Source: Zelopaecilomyces penicillatus
Lineage: Eukaryota > Ascomycota > Sordariomycetes > Hypocreales > Pseudodiploosporaceae
Direction of reading: 5' to 3'
Length of the DNA stretch: 64,000 nt
Assembly (NCBI GenBank): GCA_005765155.1
Contig: VCCP01000001.1
Span: forward strand, 4,774,001-4,838,000
The position numbers and the translations under genes were made by a program. Positions 32,384 to 43,826 of this stretch are shown one piece after another. The notes under the pieces are model-generated. The model ran no database searches. It saw only the letters and a program-made list of their open reading frames with translations, and was not told where the DNA came from. The first letter of the stretch is position 1. The number at the start of each line of letters is the position of its first letter.

Positions 32384-34903
32384 ATGATGATGGCCCAACA
32401 GTCGTCACTCAGCGTTGCTGAGAATCCAAATCCTAATATGGCTTCAGCTTCACCACCTCTTGCTTCTCCGGCTCCAGTCTCTGCACCGGCTTCTTCTCAC
32501 ACATCTTCCCACAATCAGGGACAAAACCCGCCAACAGAAGGCTCTTCTGCGGCTAGCAGCACGCCTAGCAGTGGCCGCAGCTCTGAAGCACCAAAGCCAA
32601 GCTTGGGCAATCACAATCCATCACCAGCGATGGCCTCTAGATCTGTACCCCATACAGCACCGCAGCCACCTGTCTCTGGTCCTCAGAACAATGTACCAGC
32701 GCCGACACGGCCGACGTCTTCGTCATTGAGTGCTGCTAATGGCCCCCCATCTGGCTCTCTAACTCAGAATGATAACCGCAGCCCGACTGGAGTGCAGAGT
32801 GACACTAAATCGGTGGAGCATTCCCCTGAATACTTGGCCCTCATCGATGTTATCAAAAAGAGCAGTCCTGGAGTGGTTCGCCAGGTGATTCGTGACCAAT
32901 GGCACAAATGTCTGATGGGGTCTGAGTTCCATACAGCCTTCCTTGTAAGTGGTTTTTTCACTTCAACAATACTGCGTTTAGCCATTCATTCATCTACATT
33001 GGCCGTTGCCGTCCTTTTTGCATCTTGCTACGAATTCGAGTTTCTTTGTCTTATCACTATCTTATACCGACATGACTAACATGATCCGCAGGCAAACGCC
33101 CTTTTTCACCAGGCAGACGCTACGACTCTAAGCCGCGCAGTCAAAGACTTTGGCGGAGTCATGGTCAAAGCATCAAAGCACCAGATTGTAAAGCATCTGA
33201 GTGCCACTGATTTTGACGAGTTGAACGATGCCATTCTACCCAGCGTGAGCAACTCATTCCTGGATAAAGCACTTTCCAGGCGGCTGGAAACAATATCAGG
33301 ACATGATTTGATCAACGCATTGGCAAGAGCCGAACGTTTGGGCTACAATGTTCAAGATGTTGTTGCGGGTAATCAGGGCGGGCGTGGCGAGCACGTCATC
33401 CCATCGCTGCCACCTCCTAACAACCACATGCCACCAATTCAGCCCTATGCTGGCCAATATCATCACCATGGACCACCACCGCCACCACATCATCAAAATC
33501 ATGTTCCACCCCCTGGTCATATGCAACACCCTGCTCATGTTCAACAGCCTGGCCATGTTCAACAACCTTCGCACCATTATCAAAACTACAACAACGCAAA
33601 TGGCATGTCCAACGTGTCGCCGAAACTGCCAATGCACATACAACCAAGGCCACAGACCTATGTGCCACCCCCAGGTGTGCCACCTCATCCTGGGCTCCCT
33701 GCACCCAAATCCGCTCCGGTATATGTAAATGCAAAGCCGGTGACCGCCAGGCCAAGCCAGAATGCGACATCAGGTATTGTCTACTGCACGACCTGCGGAA
33801 GGCCATGTAGCAGCGTACAGGCATTGGTTCTCGTAAGAATTGCCCACTCTATTTTGTTTTGTCCGAAGGAGTTTTAAGTACTAACATTCTATTAGCATAC
33901 AAAGAAGGCCAAATGCCACGAAGCGTGGCGACCTGAGCTCAGTGGAAAAGAAGGATGCATTCATTGTGGTAGCCAGTTCACCAGTGCTGGCGGTCTAGCT
34001 TATCATCTGAAGAGCGGCGTATGTGGTCATCACACTGCGGACACCAAAGCGGCTATGACTGTGTTGATGCAGACTTTCAAGCCAAGGCGGCCATATCGTA
34101 TTCCCATACCCGACGTAACACCCCTTGGTCAAAGCCCAGCAGGTCCGCCCAAGACTTCGAGTCAGCTAATGCATGCGGCAACCACTCCCAATGCCGCATC
34201 CGCCAATGCTTCACCAGCAGCTGGGCCTTCAACGCCCTCGACGACGGATCCATACGCAAAGCTCACTCCACAGGCGCGGGAGCAATTGGAGCGCGAGGTC
34301 CGAAATATTGAAGAATACTACGGACATCTGATGAGAGAGGCCATGAAACTACCAGAACCTCGGCGAGAGGAGGAACTCGGCAAACTGAAAAACCGTTACA
34401 ACACAAAACAGAGCAATACTCGGAAGAAGTACGGCGTTCGATTGCGTGAACGACGTTCTGTAGCGGATATCGAAGCTGAAAAAACCCGCCTCTTCGGTCC
34501 ATCAACAGGTGGTGTCGACGAGCAAGCTCACAAGAGAGCTCGTACTGGAGACGGCAGACAAGACATAACTAATCCATCAGCAAACACTGGCCAAGCTGAC
34601 TCTCCGCGGAGACGAGTTCCCCTAAAGGATATGGGAGGCCTGTCAGGGTCGTCTGCCACAGCAGAGTTGCAAGATCCTACAGCGGCTTTCACCTCGTCGC
34701 AACCTTTAGGTGCTCCTTTGAAGGCGACACAGACCAACAATGCTATCACAACTCCCGGGGTGCCGTTTTCAACACCTCAGGCAGGGATGCCTGGGTCTTC
34801 CAACGACCCAATGCAAATTGACGACGACAGTAGCAGCGAGGATGGTGCAGGCGCAGGCTCCGATGGGGACATTCCTGCACAAATACCGGTGGCGGCCGTT
34901 TGA
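32384..34903 (+). CDS. Nuclear-type protein with two tandem C2HC zinc fingers (769 aa)
   Basis: Model: join(32384..32944,33092..33832,33896..34903), all phase 0. Residues 1-150 are Ser/Pro/Asn-rich and disordered. A conserved helical domain covers about 153-305 (EYLALIDVIKKSSPGVVRQV, then KDFGGVMVKASKHQIVKHLS). Next is a His/Pro/Gln-rich linker. Two zinc knuckles follow with identical spacing C-x2-C-x12-H-x5-C: Cys419, Cys422, His435, Cys441, and Cys455, Cys458, His471, Cys477. The second intron cuts finger 1 exactly before its His. A later coiled stretch (LTPQAREQLEREVRNIEEYY) and a basic region (RKKYGVRLRERRSVADIE) precede a disordered acidic tail. DNA or chromatin binding is inferred. The family is conserved in related fungi as far as I recall, but has no name I can give. 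Confidence 0.88.
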
Positions 34904-37400
34904 TTTTGATACCCTGACCCAGTAGCCGAAAGGGCACACGTGGGAATTTGAGGAAACATAATGCGGAAAAAGATCGATTTCAATACCCGAGCTGGTTACT
35001 CCAGCGTACCATGCCTACTACGCAGGCAGTTTTTTTTATGATATTAGCACATACATCACTAAAGGGGCGTTTGGGCGCTGATTTTCCTCTGCTTACTTTG
35101 GGGCATTGCTTACTCGGCTGGGTCGCAACAATGAAAGTTAATGGGGCTTGAGCTCGGCTGGGCTAGGCTTCTCTAGTTAGTTTATACGTGGAAGCACCAT
35201 ACAGCTGGCATTTCCGAGGGATCAAACTACGAATGGCATCAAGTAGTCATGGGGTGGTTATTAATGGTGGTTGGCTATGAAATAGCGACACAGCATGGCG
35301 TTGGGTGTGCGATGAGCACGAGAGCTAGGACGGATAGCATTTAAGTTCTAAATGAGCGAGAAACGTGGGTAGCGGTGGCGACTATCTAAGATATATCTAC
35401 CTATCTATTTCTAACATGGCTATCAAATTTTGCAAATTAAGTTGCCTTTTGTGTGCTTTCTGCCATGTCTTGGCTTGAAGCGCTTAATTATATAGGACCA
35501 CAGCCTTTACAGCACCAAAGTATTAATACTTCAGGTGGTAAAAAAAAAATGGTACAACAGTGTGTCTAGTGTTTTTCTGCCTCCCCCACTGTTTTGTCGT
35601 ACGTAGTGTTGTTTCGAAATGTGATGTGAAGCTCACCAAAACATGCAAGCCAGATACAATCAAATATACCCAATGCCCAATAAGAGTGATTGACAAAAAG
35701 ACGGTAGCTAGATCATTTCCCCTAAAGAAATTCATCGTGGAGCGGTCTATTCCTTTGATTTATGTCCATTGGCGAAGGAACTGTCGACCAACACAACCAA
35801 AACGCAGATGTTAAAACGCCAGCCGATATTTTGACATTACAATCTTCCCTGATATGGTCGTTTGTGTTGCTCACCTTGCGATGGCTACTGAGTAGGCCAC
35901 TAATACCCGTGCTCTTCTCCGAAAAGAGCACTCCTGACCTCAAAGATCTGCGGCTCTATATTCCCTTGCATCGTGCTCAAATCTGCCCCATGTCATTAAT
36001 GAGGTCGAAGTGGCCCGCTGGAATGTGAGTTTGGTAACAACATATATGTTTACTTGTCTCCTGCTGATGCGCATGTAAGGCCGTTTGCCTGAGCATGTTT
36101 GCTTCTTTTCTTAGGCTATTGTCGAGATTGATTGTGCCCAGTTTAACTGAGCTAGAGTAGGATGAGGATGAGGATGAGGGTAGCGAGAGCAGAAGGACAA
36201 GGTAGAGTGGGTTGTTAGCTGCTTGTCAAAACTTGTACAGCGCTCAATATTGTTCTGGCTACTAATGTGTTTCGCTTTGCTTAACTCCCAAATCTTCTTA
36301 TTGGCTCATCTCATTCAGGCAACTAGATTATTCTTAATGTTTTTGTTCTTGGCAAATCCAGATTTGTCTGATACTCCCAAATAAATCTAGCTATTCAGAG
36401 AACAGATGATACATTGCTGTCCAATATTTAACGGACATGATGCCCGAATCAAGGTGAAAGAGCTCCTTCTAACAACTATCATATTCATCTCAATTCGATA
36501 ATCTGTCAACGTGGAAATAAAATAAACCCTTCAAAGCTAAACCTCTAGGTGTTTTATGATTAACCAACCAGTGGCGATAGATGGGGGCAAAGAGCCAATG
36601 AATGCATTGAGCAATCTTACCCTTCTAGAAGGTACCTACCTAGGTACTATTAACAGATCGGCGTCTTCTCGGAAGCCCCACAGAAAACCCACGGGACATC
36701 TTATCAGCCCAGATTGACCAGGATCGCAATGATAAAACCGCAGGTCATGCCACGCTGTTGGGGCTGGAAGGCTGGGCAAATAAAAGTTCCTCTCACGTCA
36801 TGAGGGGGGTCACTAATAATGGACTAGGCCGTTGCTTAAGGTTGGGCTGGTGTCAAAGAGACCTGCGTAACCCAACAATCAATACGGGGTACGATACACT
36901 AATTACTAGACCTGGTTGTTCCGGTATGGTCATCTGGTGTCTAGTCCAGTATTGGCATGATTGCTAGAGCGCTGTTTCAAACTGTGTTGGTAGCCGCACG
37001 CAAAGTGTCGTCATGGTTTTGCAGTGATGGGCTGTGGGTTGAACTGTAAGTTTTTGTTTTTTTTGGCTCCAATGCTGGACTCTAGACAAGCTGCAGAAGG
37101 ACGGCTTGCTGAGAGAAGTAGGAGAAAAGCTTGGTATGTATGATTTGGCTTTGCTAAAACTAAACTAATTTAATAGAAGAAACGTAGACAGAATCTTCAA
37201 GGTTGGAAACTAATACTAATGCAAGTGTTTCGGCAAATCATTTATTACGGGCATTTGCTGCTGTGGCTCAGGAATTTACAGGCATCTTTCTACAGGGCCA
37301 TCTGCAGGTACAGTGGTGTACAGCGGTGCACCTGTCTATCTAACACGCCATTGATGCAGATGCACGTGGCCAACTGGGACTCTCCACCCATCCACACCAC

Positions 37401-37430
37401 TACAGCGCACCACAGCGCACCACAGCGCAC
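37401..37430. repeat. Tandem 10-bp repeat (CACAGCGCAC), about 3 copies
   Basis: Three consecutive units, the first with one mismatch, followed by degenerate CAGCAC/CATCAC variants to about 37465. Confidence 0.85.
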
Positions 37431-37729
37431 AGCACATCACAGCACGTCAAGGCATCACACACGCATCACGCATTTATTATTAGTTTTTCTTCATCAGTTG
37501 CCCTATTTTGCTAGTGCCCAGCCTCTTTTTCGCACAGAACAAAGCTTCAGCATTGACTCCCAAGCTTATTTGCTGTCTGTTGCCAGCAGCAATACTCCGT
37601 AATAGTCATATTGTCAGGCCAGAGAGGGCCAATTGGACCTTCCTTTTTGTCTCCAATTCGTCCTAACAAATCTCCCCAACCACATAATATTTCTTTCGCC
37701 TTTTTTCATGCAACGCACAAACCTGCACT

Positions 37730-37746
37730 CACACACACACACACAC
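37730..37746. repeat. CA dinucleotide microsatellite
   Basis: Uninterrupted CA repeat flanked by ACTCAC on both sides. Confidence 0.9.
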
Positions 37747-39459
37747 TCACGCACTATACATGCGCCATCTGCATATGATTCTACTAAAAAGATCTGTCTA
37801 CTGCAACGCACGCACCTTGGTTGCAAATTTGCTTACAGTCATCTACCTCCCCTCCCCAAGGCTTGCTCTGGGCTTTGGCCCATGACGACTGACGATAAAC
37901 GGAAAGTGTGTGTTCCCAAACCTGCGGTGAGCAGCCCCCCAGCCGAGAGGGGTAATTCCTAGGCGAGGCGACAGAGACGAGGGGCGGGGACGACGACGAC
38001 GAGAGCGGATAAGGGCGAGACGGATGAGTTTCTCCTTGACCTGATGCTGGATCGGTGTTTTGCGGAGAATACAAAGCCTACGGTATTCCACGATGACGGG
38101 ATTACGATGATGTTACCCAAGGCCGCAGCGCTGGACAAGCCACAGGGTTTCCTCGCCGCCTTCAATTGGCAAGGCTAGGCGTCTTGACAGTGTCTTGACA
38201 TCAGGGCGAACGGATTTGGACGGGACGGCGGTGGATTGATCGACGGTGGCCCGACGCACAAGCCCACACAGATGCTTCTTGGCGGGTGTTCGATACGCCA
38301 GATCCTCCTCAAAGACTATCCCACCTAATACCACCCACCCATCACCCACCCACCAAGTCCGACCTCCCCACCAACACGGATGCCGCTATGCGTTTGAAAC
38401 GTGCCAGCACTGTCACCTCCACCCCCTGGCGCCCTGCAAGCTTTAATAACCATCCCCATCTTTCTTTAGCCTGGCCGATTTCCTGTTCAGGAATCCGGTC
38501 AGGTCCCAACTGCATGCAGGTCATTGAGGCCAGACTCGGCAACAGTGCCTGTATGGCCAGCCTCTTCCGAAGCGATTCCCACTCCATTCTGTCCTTCTTC
38601 CAATGAAGACCAACGAGGGTGGAAGCTAGACCCATCCAAGCCCTCTCCGAGAGCGGGGAAAGCTATCAAAGCACCCAAAGCCAAAGCCCATCGATGCCTC
38701 CCTGTGAGACACAATGGTGCGCGAGAACAAGGCATACGAGATAAACCGTGAAAAGAGAAAGGGAAAAAGAATCAAGAAGAGTCGAGACTCAGTGTCTGAG
38801 ATGCCAGGTTCCTCAGCAAAATACGGGTCGTTCATCCGGTGCTGTTACGCTGTCACGTTTGTCCTGTCGTATTATGGAACTTGACATTGGATGTTGCGAA
38901 GCATGTACTTGCGTGGGATCGTTTCGCCTTCTTTTGCTGGCGTTTCGGAGAAGACTGGGCCTTTTTTTCCCGTATGATGCCGTCTTTTCCCCTCTCAGAT
39001 CCTACCCCGGAAACCCTGCCATGAACTGATACGACGTCCAATGTTGTTTGTTCATGCTTGAGAAGCTAATAAACCTACCTCCCCATGTTTCCTCCTTCTT
39101 CTTGTTTCCCACACCTCTGCCTGTCATCCACATTTTCCCATCTCGTTCTGACTGGCTGTACAGCGTGGTCGATATCTCTTAGCCCATGCGCGTCATCTGA
39201 CAACTTTCACTATGCTTAGTGTCTCCTCTATTTCGCATTGACCTTTACTTCCGTAATCCCTGTGCTGAAAGAGAGTCTATCGTTGCCAGTTCATCCAGGT
39301 GTTCTGACAGCATTATCACTTATATACACCACGTCTTCCATTGTCTCCCCTCTCTCACCTTGGTATTGCTGCAGAGCATCGACGACTGCTATTTGCTGTC
39401 TGTCATAGCCGCAGAGTTTTGTGGGTTTTTTTGTTGGAAGAATCACATAAACCGTCAAC

Positions 39460-40619
39460 ATGGTCCCCATCCGCAGACCCAGGTCGAAGACCATGGAGAG
39501 GCCGCTCCTGGACAGCCCGCGACATAGTGTCGACAAGATGCTACCGCCCCAGCCCAAAGTTTGTCCTTCTGAAATGACCACCATTCTTGTCGGTTCCAAA
39601 CAGCGCCGTTTCCAAGTTAACCGACAGCTGCTTTGCGATGTTGCACTCTTCTTTCGAGAACGCCTCGACGATCCATTCCATTCACAAACCACCTCTCTCT
39701 GGCTGCCCAACGAGTCGTCCACCATGTTTGCCTATTTCGTCGAGTGGGTTCATGCTCCATGCAGTTTTCGCAGACTTCTCGACGATACCATCGCCACTTC
39801 ACATGAAGCTGGCGAGAAATCTTCCCAGAGCATCCATTGGGCTCTTGTCCACCTTCATCTCTTTGCTTCGCAACTCTCACTGCATACCTTGCAGGACATC
39901 GTCATGGATGCCATACAGGATCTTTACCTCAAGTGTGACTGGGATGTGCCGCCTGGTCTTATAGTCTACCTCTACATAGAGTGTGAGTCTCTGCCCGCCA
40001 TTCGCCTACGTCGCTGGGCTGTTGCTATGGTTGCCTTCTCCCTGGCAGTCAGCTGGAATATGAAATTCCACCCGCAGGATATGGCAACTTCAGACCCGGA
40101 ACATTTCGATACCCTCTTTCAGTCTCTTCCGGAGTTTGCCATCGAATACGACCAGCACTTGCGCAACATGAGGGCATCCGGGCTCGACGTACGGTTCAAG
40201 AACCCTCAACTTCGCATCTCAGCGAACAAACTGCGTAATGATGAGCGCCTATTTGGCTTCAGGGAATGTTCCTTCCACTCACACCGCGCAGCTATCGGCG
40301 AAGGCACTTGTTCCCACGCTGCCTTCAGAGCACGTCATGAAGTGAGTGACTTTAGTACCGCCCGAATGGGGGCAGTCACACCAAAGAGCAACAAGCGGGA
40401 AGTTATGCCACGCTCACTATTCTCGCGAGAGAGCTCAAGGTTTTCCGAAAGCTCATTCCATCGGCGCTCAAGAATCATGTTCAACTTGTTCAAAGTCTGA
40501 ACCAACCTATTGGAGCAGGAAAGGCACAAAAGTTCTCACAACAAGCCGATGTGAAACCCTCCACATGCCATGATGGCACCTTACTTGTGGTGAACAATCA
40601 TGCTGGAGAGCGAATTTAA
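39460..40619 (+). CDS. BTB/POZ-like domain protein
   Basis: Preferred model: join(39460..40341,40440..40619), 353 aa. Residues 39-110 have a BTB-like core: MTTILVGSKQRRFQVNRQLL, then CDVALFFRERLDD (the membrane-proximal strand and helix of fungal BTB proteins) and SLWLPNESSTMFAYFVEWVH. A helical BACK-like region follows (WALVHLHLFASQLSLHTLQD). Fungal BTB proteins of this type are numerous and mostly uncharacterised; they mediate protein-protein contacts. The unspliced frame runs to TGA at 40498-40500 (346 aa). A strong GTGAGT donor at 40342 and an AAG acceptor at 40439 remove 98 nt and give a longer, better-balanced ending (VFRKLIPSALKNHVQLVQSL ... NNHAGERI). I favour splicing, but both are open. 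Confidence 0.78.
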
Positions 40620-41885
40620 ACGCGAGCTGTTCGAGAAACTAAGAGTGGTTTTGGAAATAAGCCAACGGGGTTCAAGGCACCCAATTGGTGATCGCTATTG
40701 ACGAAGCTGGTCGACCACTCCTCAAAGAGACGGACCAGAGATACAAAAGGAAAGCATCGACTTGCCTGATCATTAGTCAAGCCCCGAGGGGCGAACTCCG
40801 TCACTCTCAACTATTTTGCGGCTACTAGCCGATTCTTCTGGGCTTTTGAGCCGAGCGTGCCAAATCTCTGTATAGATGATGCCTGGCGCAACGACTTTTT
40901 TTTTATTTTTTAATGTATGATGAAAGTAAGGGATATGAAGGACATGAAGGACATGAAGGACATGAGGGATACGAGGGATATGAAGAAATGGTGACAGTGA
41001 CTTGCAAGACATGCCAAATACGTACATAGTGTAATGTTTTAATAAGCTCTTGGTCCATGATGAATAAATACACATTCAAAATTACACTACATGTCATCAT
41101 CTTCAAACAATTTGAAAGTCAAGGCAAGTCAGGTGTATCTCCAATGTTTTTAAATTTGTGTGGCCGAGAATATCTGTAAGCAGACTCTCTAACTAGACGC
41201 TTTACTTGTGCAACCAAAGCGAATTTCCGTACATAAGGTGATTTGATTGCCATTTACATCATCATATCTTCATGGGGGCTATAACAGTCCCATCCACATT
41301 TAAATGGTCAAAAAATAAAAACTGAAATGGAGAGTTGGAAGAAGAAGAAAAAAATTGATAAATGGAGAAACATAACAAGCATGCATATAGTTATGAGGCT
41401 ATCTGGCCTCTTATAAACTGTCATTTCAGTCGTAACATCGTGGGGATCCCCTGTCATGCGAGGATCCATACACCACGTAAAGTCATTTGAAACATCCAAC
41501 ACGATCAAAAAATCAAACGCGAACAATAATGCTGTGTGCGTGTGCGTCTGGAGGACATATCCAGACTGGACACACACACGAATCTTTGCCCCTCACTCTT
41601 TACCGCTTGACTAAAGCAGCAAGAGATAGGCAAGAGCCCTGACACTGGTATGTATATATATAAGTCGTAAAAGGGAGGTAGGCTGGTGCATGGCAGAATA
41701 TGCTTTTTTTTTATCTGCCATCATCAAGATGTATTTCAGCCGTTCAGGTGGTGGCTCAATTGTGCGCGAGAATGTAGGGTTTGAAGTCAGATAGGTAGAT
41801 GGTTTCGATATAATCGTCAAAGTCGTGAGACATGTAATTTGCAAACGTTAAATTTTTTTTAAACAAAGAAAAAAAATGAGCGTGG
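40620..41885. other. Intergenic, 1.3 kb, convergent genes
   Basis: 3' flanks of two convergent genes. Contains the 9-bp minisatellite at 40931-40984. Otherwise AT-rich with no supported ORF. Confidence 0.55.
40931..40984. repeat. 9-bp minisatellite GGAYAYGAR, six copies
   Basis: Six head-to-tail units of GGACATGAA or close variants (GGATATGAA, GGATACGAG). Confidence 0.9.
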
Positions 41886-43826
41886 TTATAGAGGTGATTG
41901 TGAGCGTCTGCCGCGACGTCGGAGATCCTTAAGCCGCTCATCTATGTAAGCAAGACGGGTTTGGAGCGAGCTTTTCGTTGGTGTTGTGTTGCCATCTGTA
42001 GGCTGCTGAATAGTGGCAAATGGTCGTCGGATGGCACCAAGATTGATTCCAGAAATATTGTATAGTCGGTTAGGAAACGAGAGGCTCGTGCCGCTAACAG
42101 AAAACGGCGAACCAAGTCTACGAGGCATTTCGGTAAGAGAGAGCGCTAAGCCTGTAGGAGGGGTATTTGTTCCCGACACCAGCTCACCAGAAGTGGCTGA
42201 TCGTGATGAGTCGAAAAGCTGCTGCAGATTGGTTCGAGGAGCAATGGTAGTATCAAGCGACTTGGTAGAATTGAAGTCTGCATTAGGCAGGTCTCGATTA
42301 GAGTCTCTGCTGTTTCCCGATGGATCCGTCCAGAAATCGGAACCAAGACTAGGTCGCTTAGACCTCCTAAGCTCAAACAGCGATTGTCTGGATCTCCGTT
42401 TCTGGGTGTTGCCCCGGCTCTGGTTGAGTTTTGCCGGAGAGCCAAGACTGCGACGGGGGCCAACTGTGCGATTCTGTCGTTGCGACTCCAAGTCCAATCC
42501 AAGTGTATCGGCCAATGTGTTGGATGAGCTTGGCCCATAGCTTTTGGCTATGAACGGTGAACCGAGTCTGGCTCTTTCCAGTGGAGGGGCATCCAGAATA
42601 CCCACTGATGAAATGACATCACTTCGAACCGGTGTAGCCTTTGGCGTATCGTCAGACTTAGAACCAGTCAGCTGAGCTAGTGGGCCATGCGGCTGCATTG
42701 AGTCGCATGTGCTAACTGCCAGAGACAGGGCCATTTCAGAGCCAGAAAAAACCGATGGGGAGCGTAGTGGAGCCGAGCGACGATTCCAGAAGCGGGTCGC
42801 GGTTTTGCCAAATGGCGTAGCGCTGTGAGCTAGGTATTGATGGTTGCGAGCAGCAGTTCCAGAGTTTGCCTTGCAAAGATCGCGGAGGTAGGCGCGAGTT
42901 GCTGCGCAAGTATGTGGCCATTGCATGAAAGCACTGGACGCATCAACCGTTGGTGTTGCGCTTCCGCTTTCGTTTTCAAGCCTCCGCTGTGGGCGCGATC
43001 CTCTCCAGCTTCTCTTGGCCTCCCTAGCTACTCGCAGACAGACACCATGTGGAGGAATGCCACTTTTGCCAATTCGAAACGGTGTGACTTTGGGATCTTG
43101 CAAGTATGTCATATATGTAGTCCACAAGTGATGGCTCATTGCCTTGGTCCAGGGAGCTTTCGCTTTCCGCTGGGGTTTTGAAGAAGCAATGGTAAGCGGT
43201 GCCTTTGGCGCCTTAGCAGTCTTGTCTGTATCATCTGATGCCAAGATATCGGCGAACCGATCTGGGTGCTCGATATCCGGGCTCACGCAATCACTCAATT
43301 CATCAGAGGCAAAGGAGAAGCGACTGAACAAAGAGGAGCTAGTCTGTGTGGACTGCGCTGTAGATGGCCGACTTGATTCACATTCAGGACTCGACTCGAG
43401 ACTGCTAAAGTCGTGGTCTATTGACCAATTGGGAAATCGCTTGGGTGATAGAGAAGGAACCGCGCGGTGTGTTGGCGTCTTTGGAGGAGACCGTGTTCTT
43501 CCCCGTAGAGCTTCATGCGGGCAGACTAAGAAATTGAGATCGGTAAACTGAGGCATGGCAGGGCTAAGAGAGTCCACCATATCCTCATCGAGCACAAGGG
43601 GCTCTTCAATGCTCGGGATAGGAACATCAGCAGCAGCGACAGAAGCAAGGAAATGCTGGGTAGGGGCGTTCAAGTTGGCCGTGTTTCGCTTTCGAAGTCT
43701 AAATCGCGGCCGTGGAGGCGAAGGAAGCTGCGCTTCAGTTTCGGCCATTGGTTCGGGGGTTTGGGGTCCTTGGAACATGCGCGAAGCTCGCGACCGAGGC
43801 GCCATCAGCGATTGTAAGGCTGACAT
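41886..43826 (-). CDS. Conserved Ser/Pro-rich nuclear-type protein (646 aa), unknown function
   Basis: Single exon from ATG 43826 to TAA 41886-41888. The N-terminus is basic and Pro-rich with an RFRLRKRNTANLNAP motif at 41-55. A conserved Trp-rich block lies at 224-275: PWTKAMSHHLWTTYMTYLQD, then TPFRIGKSGIPPHGVCLRVA and REAKRSWRG. A second block at 300-350 includes MQWPHTCAATRAYLRDLCKA and GKTATRFWNRR, and a third short motif is RRSKRPSLGSDFW. The remainder is low-complexity Ser/Thr/Pro. The blocks with spaced Trp and basic residues look like a DNA-binding helix bundle of SANT/homeodomain-like size, which is only an impression. A role in transcription is plausible but unproven. Confidence 0.85.
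   Translation of the reverse strand: MSALQSLMAPRSRASRMFQGPQTPEPMAETEAQLPSPPRPRFRLRKRNTANLNAPTQHFLASVAAADVPIPSIEEPLVLDEDMVDSLSPAMPQFTDLNFLVCPHEALRGRTRSPPKTPTHRAVPSLSPKRFPNWSIDHDFSSLESSPECESSRPSTAQSTQTSSSLFSRFSFASDELSDCVSPDIEHPDRFADILASDDTDKTAKAPKAPLTIASSKPQRKAKAPWTKAMSHHLWTTYMTYLQDPKVTPFRIGKSGIPPHGVCLRVAREAKRSWRGSRPQRRLENESGSATPTVDASSAFMQWPHTCAATRAYLRDLCKANSGTAARNHQYLAHSATPFGKTATRFWNRRSAPLRSPSVFSGSEMALSLAVSTCDSMQPHGPLAQLTGSKSDDTPKATPVRSDVISSVGILDAPPLERARLGSPFIAKSYGPSSSNTLADTLGLDLESQRQNRTVGPRRSLGSPAKLNQSRGNTQKRRSRQSLFELRRSKRPSLGSDFWTDPSGNSRDSNRDLPNADFNSTKSLDTTIAPRTNLQQLFDSSRSATSGELVSGTNTPPTGLALSLTEMPRRLGSPFSVSGTSLSFPNRLYNISGINLGAIRRPFATIQQPTDGNTTPTKSSLQTRLAYIDERLKDLRRRGRRSQSPL

Larger units (their letters stand above)
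34904..39459. other. Gene-poor block, 4.6 kb, with microsatellites and an unresolved ORF cluster
   Basis: Holds a TACCTAGGTA palindrome (36637-36646), GGATGA repeats (36160-36179), three 10-bp units (37401-37430) and a CA tract (37730-37746). At 37880-38760 several plus-strand frames read like protein but do not join cleanly. The last 400 bp are probably the leader of the BTB gene. No confident gene. Confidence 0.45.

Noticed and set aside
31962..32387. 141-codon frame ending across the start of the C2HC finger gene
   Set aside because: Begins with a non-ATG codon and lies in a likely leader; an upstream ORF role is not supported.
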